From contig JAQFVV010012495.1 in the NCBI GenBank assembly GCA_028023455.1, forward strand, positions 3,798,516 to 3,862,515: a stretch of 64,000 bases of DNA. Direction: 5' to 3'. The DNA comes from Epiperipatus broadwayi (lineage: Eukaryota > Onychophora > Udeonychophora > Euonychophora > Peripatidae). Of this stretch, positions 49,662 through 62,935 are shown piece after piece. The position numbers and the translations under genes were made by a program. Position 1 is the first letter of the stretch. The number at the start of each line of letters is the position of its first letter. The notes under the pieces were generated by a model. That model was not told the origin of the DNA, did no database searches, and was given only the letters and a program-made list of their open reading frames with translations.

Positions 49662-50180
49662 CATCAATTCCAACCAGAAGAGAGAGTCACCAGTTTTATT
49701 AAGTCCTTCAATTCTATTACTGTAGTCATCGTATTTGCCCATGAAGTACATAGATCAATGATTGATAAGTTTCATTCATGAAGCAAATGAATGCCACAAT
49801 CATGAGTCATCCTGAATCTGTTGACGGAACTGCTGTTGTTTTTTTTAGAAAGATCAAATTGTTTTATTGATGTATCTGGAAACCAGAAATTTGTTCGGAA
49901 CCACCAAAAGAATTTCATTTGTTACACCAGAATTCTTCAATAGTAGATTCTTGATTTAACATCTGAAAGACAAATCTTAATTTGGGGTGATAAAACTATA
50001 TCTTGAGTTACTGGCAAGTCTGATCTGCTTAACAGTTTTTTATACATTTTCTGCAAAGCAACTTCTCTTCTAATATTTGGTGAAGAAATATGCGAAAATA
50101 CAGAAAGCCATTGCAAAGGCATGTCCGAATAATACTTTTCATATTTAGTTTAATGTGAAAATTTCTCCTCGAAACAAGAA
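49662..50180 (-). pseudogene. LINE C-terminal fragment, Jockey/CR1-like tail
   Basis: On the minus strand the frame at 50122-49937 reads MPLQWLSVFSHISSPNIRRE, matching the TP--WLPVLS-I-PP-IRR block after the reverse transcriptase thumb of Jockey/CR1-type LINEs. In the next frame SVNRFRMTHDCGIHLLHEWN near 49800 matches the NRFRTG-G----LLHKW motif, followed by a degraded C-C finger (DLCTSWANTMT). A frameshift separates the two parts. It is a dead 5'-truncated copy and a third LINE lineage in the window. Confidence 0.7.
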
Positions 50181-50199
50181 TAATATTTCATTAAAGTAT

Positions 50200-50665
50200 C
50201 AGAGACAAAATAAAATATATAAATGTCTCATTTGATCTCAACAAATATGAGCAATGAAAACATTATGCCAAAAATTAACAACATATGGTTGAATATATAT
50301 ATATAATAAATAAGAGATACACTAGCATGGTAGGTGATACAAATAAATAACATTACATTTGAGTGATTAATAAATTGAAGTTGACTTCTAATAAATGGCA
50401 TGATTAACATTTCTCCTAAAGGATCTATGATTATTTGTAATTTTTTTAGACTAATAATTGGAATATAATTAGAAGATAAAAAAATATAAGGATAAAATAA
50501 AGACATCAAAAATATCCTCAGAACTAATATCATCTTGTAGTTATTATCCCATCATAGAAAACATCAAGGTATGAAAAAACAATCATCCAAAAATTATTAA
50601 AAAAACAGTAACAAATTATTGCTTTTGCAACAACTTGAACCCAGAGACCCCTAAAACTACTTTGC
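50200..50665. other. AT-rich DNA, no gene recognised
   Basis: Two minus-strand frames of 101 and 60 codons are hydrophobic and Ile/Leu/Phe-rich through base composition. Nothing supported. Confidence 0.45.
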
Positions 50666-50669
50666 AAAG

Positions 50670-51889
50670 TCAAATAAATAGAGATAAATAAATATTGGAC
50701 TGTTTTCATCATCTAGAATTAATTGTTATATGTTTTAAACAAATTCAAACTTTATTTAAACTTTTCAAATGCATAAAGTATACAGGTTGATATATAACTC
50801 AATGTTTTAAGTGGTATTATTCTCCTCTCTTCTTCAAATTCTGTTTGGCTTGCCAGTAATAATATTAGCATGGGAATCAAAATTGGAACCGTTAGATTTG
50901 TGAATATTGAACTTAAAATGAGACTCTAACCAATTAAGCTATTCTGTCAAAAACAAGAATTAGTAGCATATATAATCATCTACAAGGGTCCATTCGAGGT
51001 ATCTATTTTTTCTTAAGAGCAAGGTTAATGAAGTAATTTCCAACATTATGAAGTGTCACAGTAACTTGATTTATGGGATTGTTTGCCATTATCATGTGAG
51101 CTTTTTTAAATTTTGTTCTTTTTACTTTTTACTCTCTGTCCAATATTCTTATTTTCTAACTGAACACATAATCATTAGCACCTGCATGATATACCATTTT
51201 AGATATATTTAATGTGTGCCAAAGGCCATACATATGAATGGAAAAAGACAAGAATATTATGCAGATGGTGGAAAATAAAAGGAATAAAATTTAATGAAGA
51301 TCCTCACATTAAAATGGCAAATAATCCCATAATTCATAATGTTTGGAAACCATTCGTTGACCTTGCTCTTAAAAAAAAATGGAGAAATCAAGAGCTGTCA
51401 TATATATGTATATAAAATTTCTACTATTTTCTACCTTTGACTGAATAGCCTAGTTGGTTAGAATGTCATCCTAAATTCAGTATTCATAAATCTAAAGGTC
51501 CCAGCTTTGACTCGCGTGTTAGTACTGTCACTGGTCATACCTGAAGAAGAAAGAATAATATCATTTTAAATGCTATATGTGGGTTATTACTAACAGAATG
51601 TATTTGTAAAATTTAAATTATATACACATATATATATTTATGTATCATACAGAGAATAAAAATTTGATATTAATAATAATATTTAGTCAAGTGCACTTTA
51701 AGTATTGTGTACCAGAATTGTGGTGATCTAACTAAACCAACTGGTTAATATTTATGCTCAGTGAGACACTCGGATTTTTTTGTTTAACGTTATTAGACTA
51801 AATTTTAAATTTTCCTGAAATAATCCAACATATAATTACAAGTAGAATGTCATACCATGGTCACAAACTTTCAACAAATATCAAATAAA
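50670..51889. mobile_element. Family B foldback, long diverged copy
   Basis: The left arm begins ttggactgttttcatcatct (50695) and carries the inverse of the tRNA-like head, with A box inverse ccaattaagcta at 50929-50940. The right arm has the same head on the plus strand, tagcctagttgg at 51446-51457, and ends with the aatccaacatata-cacaaactttcaac block near 51827-51875. Between the arms about 480 bp form a second inverted repeat: gggattgtttgccattatca at 51077 pairs with atggcaaataatcccata near 51315. The right arm has an insertion of about 200 bp (51600-51800). A 9-base repeat tcaaataaa at 50670 and 51881 may be the target duplication. Confidence 0.7.
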
Positions 51890-54800
51890 GTAATGTTCAA
51901 AAATAATTTATTACAAAATATTATTTGAGATATATTTCTGAGATTGATGACAGTTAATAGCAAGATATATTGATAAATTAATATACTTAAAATTAAAAAA
52001 AAATTGAAAAAATATTATTACGAATTAAATTTTTTAATACAAAAATAAAATTGAGAACGACTAGTAAGACTATTTGTAGAAAAAGTTAAAATTTATCATA
52101 TTGAACATCTGGAAGAATTCTAGAAGATTGCATGAAAGGGATATATATTTTTACAATACTTTACAGAATATAGATAAACAGGCATGGATATATATATATA
52201 AGTATGTTTATAAATTTTAAAAATTGATAATAATCAAAAGCATTTTTAAAAAAACGGCCATTAAAATAAAATGTAAACATAAATGCATGTTAGAATATCC
52301 TGTATTTTTTTTTCCTTAAACAAAAGGAAGCAAAATCTCTGGGTAATTACAAAAGTTAAAAGGAGTATAAATATTACATATGACAGGAAATAAAGATATG
52401 TTTAGGTTCCTGAAACTTTAAACAAGATATTAACTATTACAGATAGCAGGAACTTTTTTGCCTAATATATTCATTCACATTATAAGTGCATTAACGAATA
52501 TAGTGTGCACACACTATAATATTGCACATAAATGTATTTATAACTAAAATAATACATAATAATTATTGTAATATATTTGGAAATATAATTTGATTATTTT
52601 TAATGTATGATACATATGATGTCTTTAAAACTCTACAAAAAAAAAAAAAATCTGTTATTGAATGATAAATTTGTTTTATTAACTACTGAAATATAAATTG
52701 GTTAAAAAAAACTCTTGATGCATGTATGTATTTACATAAATATGAGTTGAACAAATTAACAGGATTATCAATGATATCCTTATTAATATACTGTCACATC
52801 AAGAATATTGGGATGAAAATATATAACATCTGAATAATGTCTAAAAGAGTATTAAACCATTTATTATAGAGAAAAGAGTCAAGTTCTTTAAAAAATGTAA
52901 GCAAAAGATATTTACCATTTGTCATTCAAGAATGATCCAATGTTTGGAAAGACTATGAGAGATATTTTAACATTATCTTACATAGAGTGAACATTATTTT
53001 ATTTGAAAATGATTGTGTTGTCTGAAAAACAAAAAATACACAAAGAGTTAAATCTGTTGTAATGAGTCTGCAAGTGTGATGTGAAGTAACAACTGAATTA
53101 AGAAAATATTGCAATATGTCTGCCCAAATCATGATGTAGAGGCAGCAGGGAAAAGATATTCTAAATAATAAACTTTTTTAAAATAAGCTCTTAAAGTCCT
53201 TAAATGAAAATGTGTGGATATGTTTATATTACCATTTTTTTTGTTTCTTGTACTCATTACGAGATCATTTATGTGTCACAACATTCATATCAGAAACCAA
53301 TAGCTTTGAAATGGCAGCTTAACAATAAATATTCTACTTGTGAAGCTTGCCATGGATTATTCAACTTCATAAGATATCAATATTTAGCAAATGATAATTG
53401 TTGATCATCAATATTTCTCACAGGTTTTATTTCTCCTATCATTTAAAATGCTTTCATCATTCTCAAATTGCTGCTTTTAAACAGTTCAGCAGTTTTGGAC
53501 ATCAATGCTCAAACAATTTGATCCTTTAAAACTCAGATCATTATAAATGTTGGTAAAATTGATGTACAGTTCTTTATTAGACACCACTTAACATGTCCTT
53601 TTAGAGTTCTGCATATAAAGATAAAAACTTACATTGTTATGTATTCTCATATCTGTGCTATAGTACGTCCAAATTACTAATATATCTGTACCCGTTTTTT
53701 TGTCTAACCCAAATATATATGTAAATTACAAATAAATGTCTATATATAACTGTAAAAATTACATATGGGTTAGAAATCAATATTAATAAATAAATAAATA
53801 TTAATTTAAAAATGACCTCATTTTATCTTCATTTGCACTTTTGCTTTCAGCTACAATTAAAGAATTTTAACTCGATTTACATTTTATACAGACTTAAATA
53901 GAAAATTCGTTTAACACATACCATGTATATGTTTTGAAAGAGGTAACTGTAAAATCATTTATAAAATGCTTACACATTTTTTGGTTTATTTGCTGCTTAC
54001 TTCTTTCTAGGAAAAAAGAAAACCAATTAAATTGTGTCGAATTGAAAAGAAATTATAATACCTTTTGATTCTTTCGATATACTCAGAATTAAATTACTTT
54101 TTTGATGATCTGAAAAAGTTAATAAGGCCAACAGAATAAATTTAATTAATATTAAATAATCCCGAAAGTTATGTTAGATTTTTAAAACTAAGATCTACTT
54201 TTTAACTTTTTTATATTAAAAAGGAAAAATATTACAGAAATTAATAATAATAATGAGTACAATCTATTTATATATGATTTTTAGTGCAATTATTGACTAG
54301 TATTATTTTGCCGGATTTTTACGTAATATATATATATATAAATCCACTGACCACAATTTAGTGGAGATTTTTTGTAAATATAAGTTGATGAGTTTAGTGT
54401 AGGCGTTGGTTGCTAATGTTTGCTGAGTCAGAGATGGTAGGCGTTGATGAACAGTTGTTTTTTTTTAAAAAAATTACTTAAAAATATTTTGAGTCATATT
54501 AATATTCCTTCCCTGGATATGTTGTTTCCAAACTAATCGATGATGAGTTGGATGTTTGTGCAATGCAATAAAAGTGGAAAACGTTTTGGACATCCATTCG
54601 TTTTTGAGTCTATGAACACAGCGGGTTTTTTATTCCATTTTTAATGGTAAACAGTTTAACTTCAATACATTTTTTTTTTTACTTTTTATCACAACAATAT
54701 CAAAGGAGAAAACAATATTCATTGGGTTAATCAAATGTTACAGAGTGTTTGACTCATATGTATAGTCTCAATATAATATTTAGACTGTATTTGGGTCACT

Positions 54801-56049
54801 GGACATATTAAGAGACTAATTAGTAGAAACTCTTGCAGTCATCTTATCTGTACAGTAATACTACATCTAAATGGTTTTTGGTTATTAGGAATAACATACT
54901 TTTGAATTCTGTGTATTAGTCTAGCTGGCTAGAGGAACATATTAATTCTGAGCATTTTGAAAAATCAGGAATTCTTAGTGAACTAAAAATATCATTGTAG
55001 TACTGGACTAAATATGAGGCATAATTTTCAAAGTACAGAAAGAGATAAGTGATTGTGTTTGCACTTTCCTCTAAAAATATTTAGAGTAACAGTTCATTTT
55101 TATGTACAGGTTAAAGTTTATATTGGCAGCTGAAGGGGCACATATTTATTTTAATATTTTTTTTTGATTTTATCAGTCTTTCTCATTTCAACATCACCAT
55201 ATTGCAACCATCCACTGTTGCAGAAACATGGCTGTGGATATTCCACTATTAGATGTTTCTATTTCATGTGAAGAGTATTTGCAATATAAATACATAGTGA
55301 GGGAGAGTGATCTGAGTTTCTGTACTGATGGATGATTACAATATAGTGGAACTGAGATAAGAGAGGCATGGATAAAAAACAAAAAATTTGAAAAGATATA
55401 CCTTATTTATATTGTTAGATAAACAATTATGAAATTATCTGGATAGATAATACGCAAAAAAAAAATAATAGCAAAAAGAAATAAACTAGATTTCCAACAT
55501 CTGAAGAAATGGATTCTATAAATTATCTTTACCAGAGGCCCTTATAAATAAATATAGCCATTCCAACCCAAGACAAAATAAAAAAGCTAATATACAAAGA
55601 ACAAAAAGTTAAGGATAAATTTTGCAATGCCTGAATAAACTGATCCATGAACCATAAATATGACACACTGATCTTTTTAATTTCTTTTGCAGCAAATTTT
55701 TTTTTTTTTTTAAAGACACCTTGCCTAATTGTAGCTCTCCATTCTATTCTAGTAAGCTATATCTTTCCAATAAAAACAATACTTATTGCAATTCTTGAGC
55801 ATAACTTTAAGTTTATCGTAATAATATATAATTATATGCCAAAAATAAAACCACAATTATTAAATGCATATCTGAGAGATAGTGACTAATGGAAGTTATT
55901 TCTACCATTTCAACAATGAAAGAATAGAATTTCATTACAACTTTATAAGTTATTTTAGTAAATCCAAACAATTTTTTTAAAAAATAGTAAAGAAAAACTT
56001 AATATTTGAATACAAGTATAATTTATATATATATACTTGGAATTTAGAT
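51890..56049. other. AT-rich DNA, no gene recognised
   Basis: More than 4 kb without a supported gene. Short (AT)n runs occur at 52185 and 54330, and a small hairpin atagtgtg/cacactat at 52500. A less AT-rich patch near 54400-54450 has two ggcgttg words. ORFs of 62-80 codons lack motifs. Confidence 0.5.
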
Positions 56050-56605
56050 ATAATTATAGGAGATTTGAACACAGACTTTGAAGCTCCCTTCAGCTATCCA
56101 CTCTATCTCATACAACTGATACACATGTCCACATGTGTGAAAATGATAAATGATGGAACACCAAATTCCTTGTTGATGCCAATATTATTGTCATGCCCAT
56201 GTTGATTTTAAATCACTCTGATCTCTCATGAATAGGATCTTGGTTAGAGTGACTTACAGTCAACATGGGCAAAACAATATTATTGGCATCAACAAAGAAG
56301 TTGAGTGTGCCATCATCACATTTTCAATGGTAAGAATGGCTATAGAGTTGGAGAGTGGAGTAACTTGAAGCCTGAATATTAAAATTTGAAGATTTTCTAT
56401 CTTAATATAAACTGAGCACTAATTATACATATGTGTGGGAGATGATGATCTGGACTAATTAGTGAGTGCCACTTCAGCACTAAAGACATATATAGAAAAT
56501 CATTTATCATTTTCACATATATGTGGACATGTGTATTGATTGTATGATATAGAATGCATAGCTAAAGAAAACTTAAAAGTCTGTGTTCAAATCACCTACA
56601 ATTAA
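56050..56605. mobile_element. Nested foldback element of about 555 bp
   Basis: An outer left arm (56051-56154: tttgaacacagactttgaag to catgtgtgaaaatgataaat) pairs with 56499-56605. An inner left arm (about 56142-56221: gttgatgccaatattattgt, catgcccatgttga) pairs with 56246-56335. The segment 56336-56380 repeats, in diverged form, part of the right arm, so one arm seems to be present twice. It has no ORF. A related family elsewhere in the window was not found. Confidence 0.75.
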
Positions 56606-56786
56606 AGAAAGACTTGGAAATTTTTTTTAAAATGCATGGAAGAATTGCAACTGCCATATTCAATAACACATCATTAAAATCAATCAACACTTAGACAATC
56701 CCAATATTAATAACAATCAACAATCTGCAACCTCCTTTTAACAATAAAGATGGAATATAAAATATTTTATAATAAATGTTTTTATA

Positions 56787-56927
56787 TACTGTGCATTAAA
56801 AAACCAAAAAACAATTGTTTTCTTCAACCACAATTAGGGATTTTTAGATTTAATCTGAAATAAAGGAATGGGGTGCCCCAATTATGGTTGAAGAAAACAA
56901 TTATTTTGGGACTTTTAATCTACAGTA
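56787..56927. mobile_element. MITE of 137 bp with TA target duplication
   Basis: The insert 56789-56925 starts ctgtgcattaaaa and ends ttttaatctacag, with TA on both sides. The arms continue through ttgttttcttcaaccacaat and its inverse, about 50 nt each, around a 30-nt centre. The TA duplication and CTGT/ACAG ends are of the Tc1/mariner type. Confidence 0.75.
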
Positions 56928-56929
56928 AA

Positions 56930-57730
56930 TAAAAGCATCTAATATAAAATATTTTTTACATATATTATATTTAATTTTTTAATATTTGCACAGTAAATAA
57001 GTGTTTATTGTAAAATATTTATGTATAATTTTTAATTTTTTTAGCATTCAGATATTTTTTATAATTGTTTCTAATCATAACGAAGAATAAAAACATTGTC
57101 ACAATTATATATTCTAAAGGAAATTGGCAGCCCATTAAAAATCTATTCCAATATTATTTTATTTATGAAAAAGGCATTAAAAAAATTACAATCAAGAGAA
57201 AATAAAATTTCATCTATTTTTAAAAAAGCAACTTTTATAATCAATTGAAAGTAAAATTTGTTTTTTTTTCAATTTTAACTGACTGCTAATACTTTTTAGG
57301 CAACTTTTTTTTAAAAATAAAAGCATTTAAAAATATACACTGCCTTTTCATGTGCGTCACTGAAAACTTAATAAACCAATATTGCCATGTTTAAAACTCA
57401 ATCTGTTACTTCTTCAGTAAACAAACCAATGGATCAATTTAAAATATTTAATTGTCTTACTGCATTGCATCAATTTCTAACATATATACAAAATTTGGAG
57501 GAAATCTATTCGATAGAAGTCCATTAATTCTCAATTACAAAATTTATCCTAAACAAAGAAATAAACAGACTTTCTAAGTTAAATACAAGAGTTTACATTT
57601 GTTCAACTCTCATTAATCTTCATTATCCTTGCCACTGCATCTCCATATATTTTTCAAATAAATTTAATAACTACAAGTAAATAATTTATTGATGTAGCAA
57701 TAAGAATAATCAAATGACTACTGCTGGAAA
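56930..57730. other. AT-rich DNA, no gene recognised
   Basis: Nothing supported. Confidence 0.5.
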
Positions 57731-57734
57731 ATTG

Positions 57735-57840
57735 ATAAAAAGGTTGAGTCACAAAAAGATGAAAATTAAAAATGGTTTGAGTAGTTTACATTCCAGTCTG
57801 ATACTCTACCACTGCAATGAATCACATAGGACATTAATAG
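57735..57840 (-). mobile_element. tRNA-like SINE or tRNA pseudogene (family F), second copy
   Basis: On the minus strand gtgattcattgcagtggtag and agtatcagactgg resemble a tRNA D-arm to anticodon region; the B box is degraded. It matches the 45010-45128 copy in order and flanking sequence. Confidence 0.4.
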
Positions 57841-58947
57841 AGTCAAAGCATCCACTATGAATCATTTTTTCTGATAAATTAACTAACCACTTGTTCAACA
57901 ACCTGAAATCTGTACATCTGTAAATACTATGTATCCCATGTGTGATTAATAAATAAGCACTAAACTAAAAAAATTAGATGATTAATAACTTGCTGCATTC
58001 AATGTCTGTATATATTTTTGATACATTATACAATTTAATTTTGTTGATATAATTGCAGTGACAATAGAAAAATATATTAAAGACAAACTACTATATCTAC
58101 TGTAGAATATATATTTTTTAAAAAACAACATAAAATATGATAATTAACAAAAGATCAAGTAAATACAATTTCTATTAATAATACTCTGCTTAAAGCAAAT
58201 AGACTGATATTGCAATGTAAGAAAACGAATTAATAAAATAATAAATATGATCATCGAAAATTATGGCTAATACAAAGTATTGTAGCCAACATAATTCATG
58301 GAAGCCTTAAATACAGGCAGCAAATAGTAAACTTTTTTCTTGCTGAAAGAATCAGAATTATTACAACTTACTACATCTAATGGATTTCATGGAATAGTTG
58401 TTAGCATACTTAACTACTATGCCAATGACCTTGACTTTGAATATGAAGTGGGTGAATAGTATAAACTTTTTTGAATTACCAACAGGTTTATGAATTTCCT
58501 TTACGATAGTTAGCCCATAATCAATTCAATTAGCCATACAGATAGTAATCCAAATATGGAATATCTAACTACTATTAGCTAGTCAATAATGACTCATGTT
58601 TACCTGGCTTGATTTAATGAGTGTCAGTGCACTAATTACAAAACCAAAAAATAAAACCATATAGTAATATTATGATTTACCATTGAGCTTACAGTTTATC
58701 ATTACATTTATTAAAATGACTCAAATGGTATTTGGATAGAACTATTCCCAACATAATGATTAAAAAAAAAATTATTTCAGAAAGTTTTTACAAGAACTGA
58801 GTGTTTTAATTTGACAAATACTACAGCAAGTGAAAGGACAATGTGTCATTTATTCAAAACATTTCTGTTTTATGATTTTTGAAATTGACTCTAAAACTTT
58901 TAGTAGATTGATATGTAAAATTATTTGTAAAAACATGATTGGAACAT
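57841..58947. other. AT-rich DNA, no gene recognised
   Basis: Nothing supported. Confidence 0.5.
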
Positions 58948-59038
58948 AAACATCATAAAACTGAAGCTACAAAAGTGAAGATAAGAAATATTAAACATCA
59001 TAAAACTGAAGTTATTAAAAGTGAAGATAAGAAATATT
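58948..59038. repeat. 45-bp tandem duplication
   Basis: Two adjacent copies of a 45-46 base unit, each starting aaacatcataaaactgaag and ending agataagaaatatt, at 58948-58992 and 58993-59038. Confidence 0.9.
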
Positions 59039-62000
59039 AATAACTGATAATTAATATATATATGTTTGATTAATAGATACTAATTACATATGGCAAATTT
59101 TTGGAATTTGAAATTGAGAAATATTAACTATTGATTCAACACTCATTTTCTTGCATGTTGAGTCTGTATAATACTTTCTAATGTCTTAAGAACTTCTATC
59201 TTATAAGTCACCTTCCATAAAAAATAATACTGAAAATAATAATGTGATTTGTTAAGTTGCATTTCTTTTCCTAAATAAATACAGTATTGTCAAATAATAT
59301 GTATTCCTTTAACCCTTACAAATTCAGACATTTTCTTTTGTTCCATCTGATGGAAATTTTTGAAAATGCTCAACCATTCACTTCTGTATAAAATCTTTAT
59401 TTTATACTAATTCAATAAAGTAGACCTTATTTCCTTTTAATTTAATTTTATAAAGAAATAATATTGTAAAAAAATCATATTTGGCCTTAATATTTAAAAA
59501 CTGACTTGCAAATGTAAACAAAGGATATAATTGTATCACACAAAGGTTGTACATGAATGTGAAAGTAAGAAATTCACCTTGAATTTGTTTTTATTTTAAG
59601 TTTGTTATTTAAATGTGAACAAATGATTGTATATTTATGATAAATGTATCAAATTCTGCTTTAAATTCTGATTTTTCTTTTATAATTATTGCAATATTTG
59701 AAAGGAATTGTATTACCATATCAATTGTAACAGATAATAACATTACACATTCCATTATTTCCTTTGCTTATTTGTGATCAAATTTATTATTGTATTTCTA
59801 AAAATAAAAGATAAATGAACAAGTTAAAAGTAAATATGTGTATTTCTTTTTGTTTTAAATAATTACCAACCAATTTGTGTGTAAAACTATGTAAAATATT
59901 TTATAAATAAACAAAAAATGATATTTTTTATTCCAAAAACGTTGATTGAAAGCTAGACCAGAAAAGAATGAAAACCTTCTCGCCATTTTTTCTATCATAA
60001 ACAATAGAATAAAAATGTTAAATTTTAACTGACTTTCTATGATGTGTTGATGGCTTCAGATTTTTTTTTCCAATTAAAAAATCAATAAAAGCAGCACAGA
60101 AAATGTACATTATTAAAAATAAATATACATTGAGCTACGATAACAGTTAAGCAGCAGAACAACCATGCATTTCTGAAGGAAACATCCAAAATTATCAATG
60201 AATATGAGAGATGTCACGTTAATATGCATTCATATTAATAATTTGAAATAATTATTATTCATAATATATTATTGATATTGGTAAATTTTTGTATTTGTAT
60301 AACTATTACTTGTTTTTTTTTTACTTAAATAAAAAAACTTTTTTTCCCGTTTGGAGTATACACTATATTTTGTTCCATCCTTCCTTTCCATCCTTCTTGC
60401 ACATATCATAACAGCTCATTTTATTAATAAAAGTATGATTAGAATAACATACATATTATTTATTAAATTGTAAGAGTATTATATTTTCCAACATGCACAC
60501 ACATAACACAGATTAAGATTATAATATAAACAAAATTTTAAAAACATAATAATATAGTTATTAATAATAAATTGAGGAACATTTTACATATATTTTACTG
60601 ATACTGATTATGTGTTCATTCATTCATTTACTGAAAAATATGAATAAGAAAAAAAACTCAACTGTACAGTATTTTTATTTTTTCAATTAAATGAATAGCA
60701 AAATATCTGACTTTTATTGAAATTAAATACACTTTGGGAAATATTCTTTTTTCTCTCTTATAGGAACATAATAATAGTCTTGTTATCAAGAAACTACGAT
60801 CTCTCTAAAAGTTTTGAGATTTTGAAGTCAGTATCAATTTTAAATATGATTTTAAATTTTGTAAAACTTTTAGCACTATGCTTAGAAAACATTTTATTAC
60901 ATAATATACTGCTTATCAAATTCAGAAAGGATAATAAAGAAAGACTACAATTAAAAATTAAGTGGCAACATAAACTGAAATTTTTTTATTAATAAACAAT
61001 CATATATGGTTCTTTCATGTGTAAAAGTAACTCCTGATGTATTGTAAAATTTATTTACTAATTTTTTTTTAAAAAAAAAACATGATTCCATATGTATTCA
61101 GAGACAAAAAATGGCTGTTTGGATATCATAAAATATATTAAATTTAGGAATTTTAATGTGGATTTTTTATTTGTTAATTTACATTTTTTTTTGCAGTGTC
61201 TAATTGAAATCATACATAGCCTAGTTCATGGCTTCACTATATTTTAAGATACAAATATTTATGATTACATTCAGATTTTATTCAAAAATGATTGGTTTTA
61301 AAGAAAACAAATAAAAAAAAGTAATAATAGTAAGCAAGTGATTGGATGAATAAAGGACACCTCTGTAGCAATTATTTTTTTGTCATTTTTTAATAATTAT
61401 GAGTGGATTTTTTAATTTTAAATAGCATTGCATTATTTTATGATGTCTTAGTAAAAATTTATTCAGATTTTAAAAATGGGGTTAATACAAATTTTCTTTC
61501 ATTCATGAAATATTTTTGTCAGACATTATAAAAGATTAAAATCCATTGTCTGTTTATATTTTCCCATTTTATTACTTTTTTTTTCTATATTTTCAAAATT
61601 GAAATGTTATTTTTAAGAATGTTTTTCATTGTAAACTTATATTTCTAACAAATAAATTCATGATTATGACAATATAATGCAGGATAAAGGTTTAATCATT
61701 AAAATAAAAAGTTGGAACTTAAATGGCTACTAGGCACTATCAAAAATGTGATTTGTAAAGGTAGAAAAGAAGTTAAATAAAAATAAATTAAAACATCTTG
61801 GTGGACATTCTTTTCTAATTTCATCCTTATCAAATCAATAATCATGACAACTACAAAACATTTATATATTAAATAAGAGTAAAAAATTCTTTAAAAAATC
61901 TTTTTCTATTCCATTTATCACATTTAATATGGTTGGACATTTGCTTATAATAGTAACTCTACATTTAATATTAATTAACTGTTATTTATAATAAGTGGTA

Positions 62001-62335
62001 TGCTTTCTTTCTTATACATTTATGTATTAGAATTTATGGTCTCATGTCGTAGTAATTAGAATATTTATCAGCAATTTATCATCCCCGGAACTTTCAATCT
62101 GGTTAAAATTTTAATTTCTTTTTACAAAACTAATTTAGAATTTTTCTTTCAGTAGTTGGACTACAGCCTGCCCAGGTGGCTATCCAAATATTGTTAGGTA
62201 AATCAATACCTAACTACTTGTGAATAAATAAAACAAGAAAGAAAAACAATAAATCTTCAGAACCAATATGTGACTGGCTTGGTAAATATTTATTCATCAA
62301 TCAATCGTTTTCTATCCAATAGACAGGTCCAGAGC
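59039..62335. other. AT-rich DNA, no gene recognised
   Basis: More than 3 kb with no supported gene; a 91-codon plus-strand frame at 60717-60992 is Ile/Leu/Lys-rich without motif. A small hairpin gttaggta/tacctaac lies near 62194-62215. Confidence 0.5.
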
Positions 62336-62339
62336 ATAG

Positions 62340-62935
62340 TCACAATATCAATTCATCTATTTTTCTATTACATTCTCTTTATTGCCCATTTCTTCAATTC
62401 CACATAAGTCTTCCCATCTCTTATATCATCCAATAATGTCAATCTCTTCCATCCTTTTTAATCCAGTTTCTCTTTCTCTCTCTCTGATATTCTCAATCAA
62501 TCTTCTTTTCTCATTTACTCTTTTCAAAACTTCTCATTTGTTATTTTACACATCCAACTGATTTTTTCCATTTTTCTCCAAGTCCACATCTCAAAAGCTT
62601 ACAATCGTTTCTTAATTCTATTACTCAATGTCCATGTCTCACAACCATACATTAATACACTCCACACATAACACTTAATTAATCTCTTCCTTAATTCTCT
62701 TTCCACAGTTCCACAAAATATCTTCTTTCTCTTCACAAGGGTCTCCTTTGCTAATGCTATTCTTCTTTTAACTTCATCTTCACTTTCCATCCTCACTCAA
62801 CCAACTACCCAAATTTCTAAATCCCTTCATCTGTTGAACCATGTCATCATGGATTCCAATGTGCAGTCTTTTTGCATCTCTTCATATCCATAAATCTTTT
62901 CAATATTAATCTTCATTCCATATGCCATACATCCT
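62340..62935 (-). pseudogene. LINE reverse transcriptase C-terminal remnant, second type
   Basis: On the minus strand: AYGMKINIEKIYGYE near 62930-62880 (the GMKIN--KTK block after the FADD motif), then MKGFRNLGSWLSEDGK near 62830, then an open stretch from 62796 to 62599. The open stretch reads EDEVKRRIALAKE, ELRKRLIKCYVWSVLMYGCE and TWTLSNRIKKRL. These match the KRLIKCYVWSV--YG-ETWTL region of endonuclease-type LINE polyproteins. Downstream a EKRRLIENIRERERK stretch and a KRMEEIDIIG stretch close the ORF. Stops and a deletion between KKRL and EKRRL show it is dead. The element differs from the RTE-like copies in the same window. Confidence 0.75.
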
